DNA of 64,000 bases, taken from the NCBI GenBank assembly GCA_000526575.1, contig JAGI01000003.1, forward strand, positions 186,001 to 250,000. Reading direction: 5' to 3'. Under the pieces are notes generated by a model. It was not told the origin of the DNA. It ran no database searches and was given only the letters and a program-made list of their open reading frames with translations. The DNA comes from Clostridium sp. 12(A). Lineage in GTDB: Bacteria > Bacillota > Clostridia > Lachnospirales > Lachnospiraceae. Positions 28,881 through 37,199 of the stretch are shown here, in pieces (position 1 is the first letter of the stretch; the number at the start of each line of letters is the position of its first letter). The position numbers were made by a program, and so were the translations under genes.

Positions 28881-28934
28881 TACACATTATATCCTTTCAA
28901 GGAGCTTGTGTCACTTGTTTTATGTTCGTTTTGA
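28881..28934 (-). promoter_or_regulatory. Internal ula promoter with regulator-like site
   Basis: On the minus strand AACGAACATAAAA (28930-28918) lies just before GTGACA, 17 bp, TATAAT (ending near 28885). The site matches the copies ahead of ulaG, so the regulator-epimerase part can be transcribed and controlled separately. Confidence 0.65.
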
Positions 28935-28940
28935 TTGTAA

Positions 28941-29243
28941 TTAAAGAATTCCGTTTTCCCTCATCTTATCTTCCATTTCCTGAGGGGACATAATGTTCCG
29001 AAGTCCAATCACCAGGGTTCCTTTGTCCTGTGCACTCTTAAACATACTTACAAAATTCTGGGCACAAAATACCACATCGTACTGGGCCGCAGCTGTCTTT
29101 CCTTCGGAAAGGGCACAGTGATGGACCTTGGAAGGCTTTAACCCAACCTTATCAAGAACCTTCTGCATTGTCATTTTCATCATCAGGCTGGAACCAGCTC
29201 CGTTGGCGCAGCAAACCATAAAACTCATATTTTGTTTTACCAT
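28941..29243 (-). CDS. ulaB: PTS ascorbate-type IIB component
   Basis: 100 aa. IIB of the SgaT/UlaA PTS family, carrying the phospho-cysteine in MVCCANGAGSSLMMKMTM near residue 11. It receives phosphate from IIA and passes it to L-ascorbate during transport. It is adjacent to IIC (11-base gap). Confidence 0.92.
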   Translation of the reverse strand: MVKQNMSFMVCCANGAGSSLMMKMTMQKVLDKVGLKPSKVHHCALSEGKTAAAQYDVVFCAQNFVSMFKSAQDKGTLVIGLRNIMSPQEMEDKMRENGIL

Positions 29244-29254
29244 AATCCTTCTCC

Positions 29255-30739
29255 TTACTCCTGTTTCATTCCTTTAAGTTCTTTATAGGCTTCGTAATTC
29301 TCTGTAATGAGGAAATAGCCCTTTTTATCCTTGCGGTACTGAATCTGAGGAATCGCAATCAAAGCGGCAAATACAATGGCAACACCAGCATAGCTTAAGA
29401 ACTTCATGACTCCTGTCATAACAGGCCATACCACAGCCCAATCCCACATGCCAAGATATCCGCCGTAAGCAGCCATTCCTACCCAGCCAGCGATTAAGGC
29501 TGAACCAAAAACCTGACAGATGCCGGAAAAGAACGGAAGAAGAAGAGCCGCTTTAATTCCTCCTTTTTCATTGGCAAATACAGCTATGGTAGCATTATCA
29601 AAAAATACGGGCACGAAACCGCATATAACAAGGACTGGACTCTTTAATACAATAAGAGCGAGGATTGCAAGCATCTGTCCCACAAATCCTGCAAGGAAGC
29701 CAAGAGGAACTGCATTGGCAGAACCAAAACCGAATACAACGGCACAGTCAACTCCTGGGAGCGAGCCTGGAAGCAGCTTATCTGCGATTCCCTGGAAGGA
29801 GGCAGTCAGCTCTGTGACGAAGGTTCTGACACCAAGCTGTAAAATAGCCAGATAAACGGAGAAATATAAACAGGTTTGAATGACATAGAAGAACATACTG
29901 GCTCCTTCTTTCATGAACTTCTGCTCCACCAGATAATCCCTGCCAAGTACACAGAGGATGGTACCGAAGAACATCACCATAAGAATGGAGGTACAAACCA
30001 TGTTTTCATTGAAGATGGACATGAAACCTGGCAGCTCAATATCATCAATCTTTTTGATATCCTTACCATCTTTTCTCTTGCCAAACAGTTTCTCTGCCAG
30101 CCAGGTGTTAAAGGCAATCCCGAACATCTGCTGATGAGCCAGACAAAAGCCTGCTCCATCGGTCAGCTCCTGACAGGGCTTAATGGTCAGATTCGAACCA
30201 ACGGCCCAGTAGGCTCCCAGAATCAAGGCCATTACAATTAAAAGTGCCACATTGTTATGTAACAGGAACGGACAGGCAAAGAGAATCAGCCAGTAAGCAG
30301 TTGCAGCCTGCTGCACCTGTACGTGTCCGGTGGTGAATAAGGCTCTCATTTTTGTGATTTTACGAAATCTTACCAGCAGGATATTTACTATAAATGCAAT
30401 GAGAAGAAGAATCATGGCATTGCCGAAGGTTTTTCCAAAAACCTCTTCCACTCCTGCAGTTACTGCATTCTGGCCAAAGTAAGGATCAATTACCATGGCA
30501 TTCATGTTAAAACGGTCTTTCAACCCCACCAGCACAGGCCGGAAATTACTTACCAGACCGCCGGAACCAACGGTCAAAATTAAGTAACCCACAATTGCTT
30601 TTAATACTCCGGCAAGAACATCGTACCATGGTTTACCCAGCAGAATGTATCCGATCATAACGATCAATCCAATCATAAATGCCGGCTGCTGCAATACATT
30701 GACTGCAAAAAACGACCAAATCTTTAATAATACCTCCAT
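29255..30739 (-). CDS. ulaA: PTS ascorbate-type IIC permease (UlaA/SgaT)
   Basis: 494 aa from ATG 30739 (GGGAGGGG site). Multi-spanning PTS permease of the L-ascorbate family. Visible family features are the opening helix (MEVLLKIWSFFAVNVLQQPAFMIGLIVMIGYILLGK), GGLVSNFRPVLVGLKDRF, the TGHVQVQQAATAYW segment and VCGFVPVFFDNATIAVFAN. The uptake system phosphorylates L-ascorbate to the 6-phosphate, which the upstream-encoded lactonase opens. Substrate assignment rests on the neighbouring lactonase and epimerases. Confidence 0.93.
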   Translation of the reverse strand: MEVLLKIWSFFAVNVLQQPAFMIGLIVMIGYILLGKPWYDVLAGVLKAIVGYLILTVGSGGLVSNFRPVLVGLKDRFNMNAMVIDPYFGQNAVTAGVEEVFGKTFGNAMILLLIAFIVNILLVRFRKITKMRALFTTGHVQVQQAATAYWLILFACPFLLHNNVALLIVMALILGAYWAVGSNLTIKPCQELTDGAGFCLAHQQMFGIAFNTWLAEKLFGKRKDGKDIKKIDDIELPGFMSIFNENMVCTSILMVMFFGTILCVLGRDYLVEQKFMKEGASMFFYVIQTCLYFSVYLAILQLGVRTFVTELTASFQGIADKLLPGSLPGVDCAVVFGFGSANAVPLGFLAGFVGQMLAILALIVLKSPVLVICGFVPVFFDNATIAVFANEKGGIKAALLLPFFSGICQVFGSALIAGWVGMAAYGGYLGMWDWAVVWPVMTGVMKFLSYAGVAIVFAALIAIPQIQYRKDKKGYFLITENYEAYKELKGMKQE

Positions 30740-30756
30740 AAGAACCCCTCCCATGA

Positions 30757-31212
30757 TTAATTCAGATAATCTTCCTGAATCCTCAGTAAATCTTCCGGTG
30801 TCTGCGCCTGCATAAGCGCTTCCACCGCCCCTTCATTCATTAAAAGCTCCGACAGCTTTGTCATATTTTCCAGATGCTGCTCTGGATTGCAGGAAGCAAG
30901 GGTAAAAAACAGTTTTGCTTCCTTATCCTCTTCCCCTGGTGCAAAGCTTACTGCTTTATCCAGCTTCATAAATCCAATCGCAGTTTTGTGCACTCCCCTG
31001 GCACATTCCTGGGAATGAGGCATTGCAACATTTGGCATGATAATGATATATGGACCGTATTTCTTAATACAGCTGATAATATCTTCCTTGTAATTTGACT
31101 CTACGGTTCCATCTCTCTCTAATGTTTCACAGCTCATACGAACCGCTTCTTCCCAGTCAGCGGCCTCTCTGGCAAATTTATAATGTCCCTGTTCTACAAA
31201 TTCTTTTAACAT
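30757..31212 (-). CDS. ulaC: PTS IIA component (mannitol/fructose-like fold)
   Basis: 151 aa from ATG 31212 (GGGGAGGGG upstream). IIA protein with the phospho-His in PNVAMPHSQE (near 70) and the GVHKTAIGFMKL strand after it. It transfers phosphate from HPr to IIB. It is five bases from the ulaG stop, tightly coupled. Confidence 0.92.
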   Translation of the reverse strand: MLKEFVEQGHYKFAREAADWEEAVRMSCETLERDGTVESNYKEDIISCIKKYGPYIIIMPNVAMPHSQECARGVHKTAIGFMKLDKAVSFAPGEEDKEAKLFFTLASCNPEQHLENMTKLSELLMNEGAVEALMQAQTPEDLLRIQEDYLN

Positions 31213-31232
31213 CTGTCCCCTCCCCAAACGCT

Positions 31233-32336
31233 CTACAGACAGGCACGAAACGGTATATTCTGCGGAGCTTCAAAGCAATCTTCAAATCCTCTTGGGTGGT
31301 GATATGCTTTTTTCTCCCGATCCACAGGATAAACGTATTTCCCCCCCACTTCCCAGAAAAATGGTTGGAACTGATAATCAAGACGATCCTTTTTCATATC
31401 GTAGAGGACCCGGATCTCATTCACATCTGCCATGAAATTCGTCCAGACATCGTAATGAATGGGAATGACCACATCGCACCGTAATGCCTCTGCCATGCGA
31501 AGGATATCGCAGGAGGTCATCTTATCTGCCATTCCAACGGGATTTTCTCCGTAGGAGCCGAACGCTACATCTACCTTATGGTCCTTGCCGTGCTTTGCAA
31601 AATAAATGGAATAATGGGAATCTCCGCTGTGATAGATATTTCCTCCTGGTGTTTTAATCAGGAAGTTAACTGCCTTATCATCCATATCCACCGGGCATAC
31701 CCCTGTCAGTTCTTCTCTGTCCGGGCCAGTGGAATCTGTGGTTACGAGACATGTTCTGTCAAAGGAATCAAGTACAACGATTTCCATGTCCTTGATTTTA
31801 ATGGTATCTCCGGGACGAACAATCCTACATTGCTCTTTTGGAACTCCCCATTTAATCCAGGTTTCCACTGATTTTAGGGGTCCTATAAATGGAACTGGAA
31901 TCTCCTTTCCGTATTCATCTGTTGTTGTCAGCCCGCTCTGGATTACGTGAGCCGCATATTCTGCGCTCATGTGGTCCTGGTGATAATGGGTTGCCAGCAC
32001 CGCATCTACCTGACGGATTGCAAATGGGTCAATGACAAATGGGACTGCCCGCAAGTTGGGCTGCATGTTTCTGGCTCCGCACATGTTTGCCATCTGATGA
32101 CCTACTGCCATCTTTCCGTCTCCATGGGTGCGCTTTCCGTTTCCACACCATAAATCAATGGTCAGGTTACCGCCCCCGGGAGTCTTTAACCAGATTCCGG
32201 TACACCCCAGCCACCACATTGCCACGGTGCCGGGCTTTACTTCTTCCCTCTCAATCTCCTCATTTAACCAGGTTCCCCATTCTGGAAATGTGCTCATGAT
32301 CCAAGATTCTCTGGTTGTTTCGCTTACCTTGCTCAT
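31233..32336 (-). CDS. ulaG: L-ascorbate-6-phosphate lactonase UlaG
   Basis: 367-aa metallo-beta-lactamase-fold enzyme opening L-ascorbate-6-phosphate to 3-keto-L-gulonate-6-phosphate. The metal motif THYHQDHMS is near 118-126, with further His/Asp in [12 protein letters not shown] and VIPIHYDVW. The N-terminal sequence through the [20 protein letters not shown] segment is typical of UlaG and its length matches the family. First gene of the operon, with three copies of a likely operator upstream. Confidence 0.95.
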   Translation of the reverse strand: MSKVSETTRESWIMSTFPEWGTWLNEEIEREEVKPGTVAMWWLGCTGIWLKTPGGGNLTIDLWCGNGKRTHGDGKMAVGHQMANMCGARNMQPNLRAVPFVIDPFAIRQVDAVLATHYHQDHMSAEYAAHVIQSGLTTTDEYGKEIPVPFIGPLKSVETWIKWGVPKEQCRIVRPGDTIKIKDMEIVVLDSFDRTCLVTTDSTGPDREELTGVCPVDMDDKAVNFLIKTPGGNIYHSGDSHYSIYFAKHGKDHKVDVAFGSYGENPVGMADKMTSCDILRMAEALRCDVVIPIHYDVWTNFMADVNEIRVLYDMKKDRLDYQFQPFFWEVGGKYVYPVDREKKAYHHPRGFEDCFEAPQNIPFRACL

Positions 32337-32370
32337 ACATCTTCTCCTTTGATCTTAATGTCTGTTTTTT

Positions 32371-32463
32371 ATGTTCATTTTATTTCTTAAGGTCATATTA
32401 ACATGGTTTATGATAGTTATCAACGTTTTTATATGTTCGTTTTTCCATTATATGTTCGTTAGT
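32371..32463 (-). promoter_or_regulatory. ula operon promoter with repeated operator sites
   Basis: TTGATA (32423-32418), 17 bp, TAATAT (32400-32395). Three AAYGAACATAWAA boxes flank it on the minus strand: near 32463-32450, 32444-32431 and 32381-32370. The same box occurs at the internal promoter before the DeoR gene. Confidence 0.7.
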
Positions 32464-32573
32464 AAAATTTTGTAACATTATACAGATTTTTGATGTTTTT
32501 TTGTGCACTTTTACAGGTTGTCTTTATATTAGATTCTTTGTTTTGGCTTATATATATGGATAAATCGGTAAAT

Positions 32574-32621
32574 AATAGAAACCTGGCTGGTCATGATATT
32601 ATGACCAGCCAGGTTTCTATT
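32574..32621. repeat. Perfect 21-bp inverted repeat
   Basis: Arms AATAGAAACCTGGCTGGTCAT and its exact complement, 6-nt loop. It lies between the metal-ATPase terminator and the ula promoter. There is no T-run on either side, so it is either a back-up terminator/insulator or a binding site. Confidence 0.75.
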
Positions 32622-32716
32622 GACATATTCATTTACTTTGCTTTATCTTTCTGTTTCTCAGTGTTGAGATAGATTAGTATCTTAAATTACTTCTTCTGCT
32701 TTCTATCATCTGCTTA

Positions 32717-32753
32717 TAGAAAATATGGGAGCAGATTTACATCTGCCCCCATA
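32717..32753 (-). terminator. Terminator of metal ATPase gene
   Basis: Thirteen-bp stem with one G-T pair (TATGGGGGCAGAT / ATCTGCTCCCATA), GTAA tetraloop, then TTTTC on the minus strand. Confidence 0.93.
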
Positions 32754-32761
32754 ATCATTGT

Positions 32762-34648
32762 TTATAAGTTGTGAACACGAAGTGCACGAATCGCATTTAA
32801 GACTGCGATTATCATAACTCCTACGTCTGCAAAGATTGCAAACCACATATTTGCGATACCGATTGCTCCAAGGCCAAGGCAGGCAAATTTGATTACCAAA
32901 GCAAGTGTAATATTCTGGTATACGATACGAATGCATTTGCGGGACATTTTAATCGCTTTTGCTATCTTCATCGGATCATCATCCATTAAAACTACGTCTG
33001 CTGCTTCAATTGCTGCATCCGATCCCATGGCTCCCATGGCGATACCAATATCTGCACGAGTCAGTACCGGTGCATCGTTGATTCCATCTCCAACGAAAGC
33101 AAGTTTTTCGCTATCCTGTTTTAGATTTAGCAATTCTTCTACTTTTGTTACTTTGTCTGCCGGAAGAAGCTCGCTGTAAACTTCGTCAATTCCAAGGGAA
33201 GCTGCTACCTGGTCTGCTACTGACTTTGCATCGCCTGTCAACATAACAGTCTTTTCAACTCCAGCATGTTTCAGTTCTCTGACTGCCTCTTTGGAATGAA
33301 GCTTTATAATATCAGAGATAACAATGTGACCTGCATAGGTTCCATTGATTGCCATGTGAATAATGGTACCTACGGAATGGCAATCCTGATAAGGAATGTT
33401 TAATTTCTTCATCAGTTTACTATTTCCTGCTGCAACTGTTTCCCCATCAACCTTAGCAATGATTCCATGGCCGCTGATCTCTTCAATATCTGTTACACGA
33501 TTACGGTCGATGTCTTTTCCATATGCTTTCTGTAAGCTTTTACTAATGGGGTGGGAGGAGGCACATTCAGCCAGAGCTGCGTATTCCAGCAATTTTTCAT
33601 TTTCAATCTCATTGTGATGCACACCACTTACTTCAAATACACCTTGTGTCAATGTACCTGTTTTGTCAAATACCACGTATTTTGCACGGGATAATGTTTC
33701 AAGGTAATTGGAACCTTTGATTAAAACACCTTCCTTGCTTGCTCCACCGATTCCGGCAAAGAAGCTAAGGGGAATACTGATTACAAGTGCACAAGGACAG
33801 CTGATTACAAGAAATGTCAGAGCCCTGTAAACCCAAACGTCCCACTGAGCTGGTACATTTAAAAATATCATCTGAACAAGGGGAGGCAGAATCGCCAGCG
33901 CTAACGCACTGTAACAAACAGCCGGGGTATAGATCTTTGCAAATTTTGAAATAAAATCTTCTGATTTAGATTTCCGTGAGCTGGAATTTTCCACAAGCTC
34001 CAGAATCTTGGAGACGGTAGATTCCCCAAACTCTTTTGTAGTCTGGACCTTTAACACGCCAGTCATATTGATACAGCCACTTATGATCTCATCGCCTTCT
34101 CTTGCATCTCTTGGCATGCTTTCTCCAGTCAATGCACTGGTATTTAAGGTGGATGTGCCTTCCTTTATAATACCATCAAGGGGCACCTTCTCGCCTGGCT
34201 GCACCACGATGATGCTTCCGATTTGGACTTCATCAGGATCAACCTTTTGAAGCTTCCCATCTCGTTCCAGATTTGCATAATCTGGCCTGATATCCATGAG
34301 AGCACTGATATTCTTTCTGCTCTTTCCAACCGCGTAGCTCTGGAACAGCTCTCCAATCTGGTAGAACAGCATAACGGCTATGCCTTCTACATAGTCACCG
34401 CTCTGTTCATAGATTGCTAGGATAAATGCTCCTAAGGTTGCCACAGACATCAAGAAGTTCTCATCAAATATCTGTCTGTTTAAAATGCCTTTTCCTGCTT
34501 TTTTCAATATATCGTATCCAATAATCAGATAAGCGGCAAAGTATAATACGAACTCTGCGATTCCTGTTACCGGAATAAAATGCAATACAATAAGCATCAC
34601 TGCTGAAATAACGATTCTAGCCAGCATTTTCTTCTGCTTTTTATTCAT
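32762..34648 (-). CDS. Heavy-metal P1B-type ATPase (Zn/Cd/Pb type)
   Basis: 628-aa metal-exporting P-type ATPase. TGES (actuator), membrane CPC motif (LVISCPCALVISIP), phosphorylation site DKTGTLTQG, HP motif (SSHPIS) and GDGINDAP are all present. No N-terminal metal-binding domain is fused; a separate HMA protein is encoded just upstream. The CPC and the C-terminal segment suggest Zn/Cd/Pb export, but specificity is not certain. The start follows AGGGAGGG. A divergent ArsR gene two genes away is the likely regulator. Confidence 0.93.
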   Translation of the reverse strand: MNKKQKKMLARIVISAVMLIVLHFIPVTGIAEFVLYFAAYLIIGYDILKKAGKGILNRQIFDENFLMSVATLGAFILAIYEQSGDYVEGIAVMLFYQIGELFQSYAVGKSRKNISALMDIRPDYANLERDGKLQKVDPDEVQIGSIIVVQPGEKVPLDGIIKEGTSTLNTSALTGESMPRDAREGDEIISGCINMTGVLKVQTTKEFGESTVSKILELVENSSSRKSKSEDFISKFAKIYTPAVCYSALALAILPPLVQMIFLNVPAQWDVWVYRALTFLVISCPCALVISIPLSFFAGIGGASKEGVLIKGSNYLETLSRAKYVVFDKTGTLTQGVFEVSGVHHNEIENEKLLEYAALAECASSHPISKSLQKAYGKDIDRNRVTDIEEISGHGIIAKVDGETVAAGNSKLMKKLNIPYQDCHSVGTIIHMAINGTYAGHIVISDIIKLHSKEAVRELKHAGVEKTVMLTGDAKSVADQVAASLGIDEVYSELLPADKVTKVEELLNLKQDSEKLAFVGDGINDAPVLTRADIGIAMGAMGSDAAIEAADVVLMDDDPMKIAKAIKMSRKCIRIVYQNITLALVIKFACLGLGAIGIANMWFAIFADVGVMIIAVLNAIRALRVHNL

Positions 34649-34685
34649 GATACGTCCCTCCCTTTATGATGATTTATTATATGCT

Positions 34686-34712
34686 TATTCGTTCATATGT
34701 TTGAATGAAAGG
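34686..34712 (-). promoter_or_regulatory. Candidate ArsR/CadC site and -10 before metal ATPase
   Basis: An imperfect dyad ATTCAAACAT/ATGAACGAAT lies just before TATAAT on the minus strand, similar in kind to ArsR/CadC operators. The -35 is weak. Confidence 0.45.
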
Positions 34713-34765
34713 TCACACCCCTTCCGCCTTCAGGCTTCCGGGGCGCATGTGTAACAGTATGCTGA

Positions 34766-34984
34766 TTATAATTCTATTTCACAATCAGGTTCTACCTTCT
34801 TGCAGGCCTTCAAAACATCCTGCATAACAGCTTTTGGCTCCTGGCCATCTTTGAATTCAACAATCATCTTTTGAGTCATGAAGTTTACAGTTGCTGCTTC
34901 AACGCCTGAAGTCTTTCTTGCTGCATCCTCCATAAGGTTTGCACAGTTTGCACAGTCTACTTCGATTTTATATGTCTTTTTCAT
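34766..34984 (-). CDS. Stand-alone HMA metal-binding protein
   Basis: 72 aa from ATG 34984 (AAAGGAATC site), the size of a single heavy-metal-associated domain. The metal motif is DCANCAN (C-x-x-C) at residues 10-13, and the ferredoxin-like pattern continues to ...FKDGQEPKAVMQDVLKACKKVEPDCEIEL. It probably takes the place of the N-terminal domain missing from the downstream ATPase and may hand metal to it. The usual GMTCxxC is replaced by EVDCANC. Confidence 0.88.
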   Translation of the reverse strand: MKKTYKIEVDCANCANLMEDAARKTSGVEAATVNFMTQKMIVEFKDGQEPKAVMQDVLKACKKVEPDCEIEL

Positions 34985-35018
34985 AATGTTGATTCCTTTC
35001 TGCTGATGGATTGTACGA

Positions 35019-35076
35019 TTAAGTACTTGTTTAATCTTTATGTGTGTAGTATAATTCAAGAAAAATTATAAGTCAA
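35019..35076 (-). promoter_or_regulatory. Promoter of HMA/ATPase unit with dyad in leader
   Basis: TTGACT (35076-35071), 17 bp, TATACT (35053-35048). A GATTAA-8-TTAATC inverted repeat (35019-35038) lies in the early leader, a candidate ArsR site. Confidence 0.75.
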
Positions 35077-35145
35077 TGCTATCGGCCCATACCCTACCAG
35101 AAGGGCGAAAAGCATTTCTAAATGGAATAAAAGGAGTGATGTTTT

Positions 35146-35511
35146 ATGAATCATATAGAACTTCCACATAATCACGGGGAAGAAAAAAAGCTGGAACATT
35201 TAAAAGTACAATTATCAGAAGTGGATCAATATCAGACGGTCTCAGACGTATTTAAGCAGCTAGGGGATACCACTCGAATCCGTATCTTCTGGTTATTATG
35301 TCATTGTGAGGAATGCGTCATTAACATTGCAGCCATGATGGAAATGTCAAGCCCTGCCATATCCCATCATTTAAGGCCTCTGAAAAACAGCGGGCTGATT
35401 GTGAGCCGCAGGGTGGGCAAAGAGGTTTACTATCGGGCTGCGGAGTCTGCACAGAGTAAATTATTGCATGAGATGATAGAAAAGGTAATGGAAATCACCT
35501 GTCCTAAGTAA
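35146..35511 (+). CDS. ArsR/SmtB-family metal-sensing repressor
   Basis: 121 aa. Winged helix with the recognition segment CVINIAAMMEMSSPAISHHLRPLKNSGLIVSRRVGKEVYYRAA. Possible metal ligands are the N-terminal His cluster (HIELPHNHGEE) and CHCEEC ahead of the recognition helices. Divergent from the HMA/ATPase genes, so it most likely represses them until Zn or Cd is bound. An AGGAGTG site precedes the start. Confidence 0.92.
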   Translation: MNHIELPHNHGEEKKLEHLKVQLSEVDQYQTVSDVFKQLGDTTRIRIFWLLCHCEECVINIAAMMEMSSPAISHHLRPLKNSGLIVSRRVGKEVYYRAAESAQSKLLHEMIEKVMEITCPK

Positions 35512-35524
35512 GGAGTTGGATTCT

Positions 35525-36379
35525 ATGGAAAAGCATGTGTTGTATCCTGGAATAGAATTGTTATTTTTTGATGTAAAAGGAGAAACTCTGCCCTATCATC
35601 ATGAAGCACTTGATACTATTATGGAGATTAATTATTGTAAGTCTGGCCGGATTGGTTGGAGTATAGGGAATGGGAACAATGTTTATCTTGGCCCTGGAGA
35701 TTTTTCCCTTCATACGATGAAGACATGTGCTGCATGTAATATTACCCTGCCCAATGGTTCTTATGAGGGGCTGACTATATTGGTGGACTTGAAACGATTG
35801 GATCAAAACCCGCCTGAACTTTTGTCCGGTACTGGTATTACAGGGGAATTTCTGTATGGGAAGTTTTGTGATAGGGGATATAGTTTGTCACTTTCGGGGA
35901 ATGAGGAGACGGAAAGCATCTTTCGGCCTTTTTTTGAGGAAGTGTCGGAGTTAAAAACGGTTTACTGGAAAATAAAGGCGGTGGAATTACTGCTATTTTT
36001 GAGTAAGCTTGAGATTAAGGAGAAGGAGCAGATATCAGAGTATCAATCGGAACAGATTGATATTATCAGGAAGATTCATGAGCAAATGGTTCATAATATG
36101 AATCAGCGATTTACGATCGAGTATCTTTCTAAGGAATATTTGATGAATCCTACTACTTTGAAACAGGTATTTAAGGCTGTTTATGGGACTTCTATTGCGG
36201 CGCATGTGAAAGGGCATCGTATGGAGGAAGCAGCGAGATTGTTGGTGGCTACGGATGATAGTATGGCTGAAATTGCGGACCAGGTTGGTTATTCGAGTCA
36301 GAGTAAATTTACTACGGCTTTTAAGGAGTATTTTGGGGAGTTGCCTACGGAGTATCGGAGGCGGAATAATGGGCATTAA
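35525..36379 (+). CDS. AraC-family transcription regulator
   Basis: 284 aa from ATG 35525 (AAGGAG nine bases upstream). An N-terminal cupin-like domain (YHHEALDTIMEINYCKSGRIGWSIGNGNNVYLGPGDFSLH) and two C-terminal HTH motifs (TIEYLSKEYLMNPTTLKQVFKAVYG and SMAEIADQVGYSSQSKFTTAFKEYFG). It follows the ArsR gene by 13 bases and may be co-transcribed with it. Related regulators often act on siderophore or metal transport genes; no target is evident. The 3' half uses many G-ending codons unlike its neighbours. Confidence 0.87.
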   Translation: MEKHVLYPGIELLFFDVKGETLPYHHEALDTIMEINYCKSGRIGWSIGNGNNVYLGPGDFSLHTMKTCAACNITLPNGSYEGLTILVDLKRLDQNPPELLSGTGITGEFLYGKFCDRGYSLSLSGNEETESIFRPFFEEVSELKTVYWKIKAVELLLFLSKLEIKEKEQISEYQSEQIDIIRKIHEQMVHNMNQRFTIEYLSKEYLMNPTTLKQVFKAVYGTSIAAHVKGHRMEEAARLLVATDDSMAEIADQVGYSSQSKFTTAFKEYFGELPTEYRRRNNGH

Positions 36380-36421
36380 CATAAGGCATTAGAGAGCTTA
36401 GCACAGAATAAAGGAATTATT

Positions 36422-36898
36422 ATGAAAGTAGAAAAAAAAATATTTATCTTTGCTTTACTTGCCACATGCATTTTAATATTAATTTATAAAAATAATACTA
36501 ACACTAAAGAGTATGAAATGATATCTAAAATGACTGAAAGTACATTAACTCCAAATAATTTTAGCGATATATCCATGTCGTTAGAGAACTTAGATAATAC
36601 TAAAATCACAGTGCGTATTAATTCTTCTGCTAATGATTCAGTTATACTTGGTGAAGATTATATCATTGAAGCAAAAAATGGACAAAGGTGGTACACTTTA
36701 CCCATTAATAAAGATATTATGTTTAATTCTATAGGGTATGAATTAAAAAAAGGAGCCAGCTTCCTGTGGTCCACTGATTATGATATTTTATATGGCAAAT
36801 TATCTCCAGGGAAATATCGAATGATAAAAAGTTTTAGAGTCGAACCACCACAGGGAAAACCTAAAGATTATTTTGTTAGTGTTGAGTTTACAGTATAA
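36422..36898 (+). CDS. Anchored Ig-like (Big_14-type) extracellular protein
   Basis: 158 aa. An N-terminal hydrophobic anchor (IFIFALLATCILILIY) is followed by one beta-sandwich domain similar to the Big_14 family (STLTPNNFSDISMSLENLDNTKITVRINSSANDSVILGEDYIIEAKNGQRWYTLPI ... LSPGKYRMIKSFR). The gene is markedly AT-rich against its neighbours, hinting at transfer. Function unknown. Confidence 0.68.
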   Translation: MKVEKKIFIFALLATCILILIYKNNTNTKEYEMISKMTESTLTPNNFSDISMSLENLDNTKITVRINSSANDSVILGEDYIIEAKNGQRWYTLPINKDIMFNSIGYELKKGASFLWSTDYDILYGKLSPGKYRMIKSFRVEPPQGKPKDYFVSVEFTV

Positions 36899-37199
36899 AT
36901 AAATACATACTCACCACACTTTTTAACTGACAGATATATTTTTTCATGTCGGCAAAGTAAAAACTCACAGAAAAGTAAACTATGTCAAAGCAATCAATAA
37001 ACAGCGGGTAACAAGCTTAAACAAATTTATAATATTCATATAGTCACCTGGAAATGAAGTATGTAAGTTTGTAAATGGAGCATGCAGGTTAGTTTTAGAA
37101 GAGAAAGAGGCTTCTTTTCAACTGATTAGTATTAAATTCAATTTTCTGAACATAAAATGATATGATCCCAGTGCATAGTGCAGGTGAGTGTGAGCTGTT
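36899..37199. other. AT-rich gap upstream of L,D-transpeptidase
   Basis: 301 bases without a coding frame. A ribosome site (AGGTGAGTG) and a weak TTCAAT-18-TATGAT promoter candidate (about 37137-37166) lie at its right end. No further structure seen. Confidence 0.4.
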
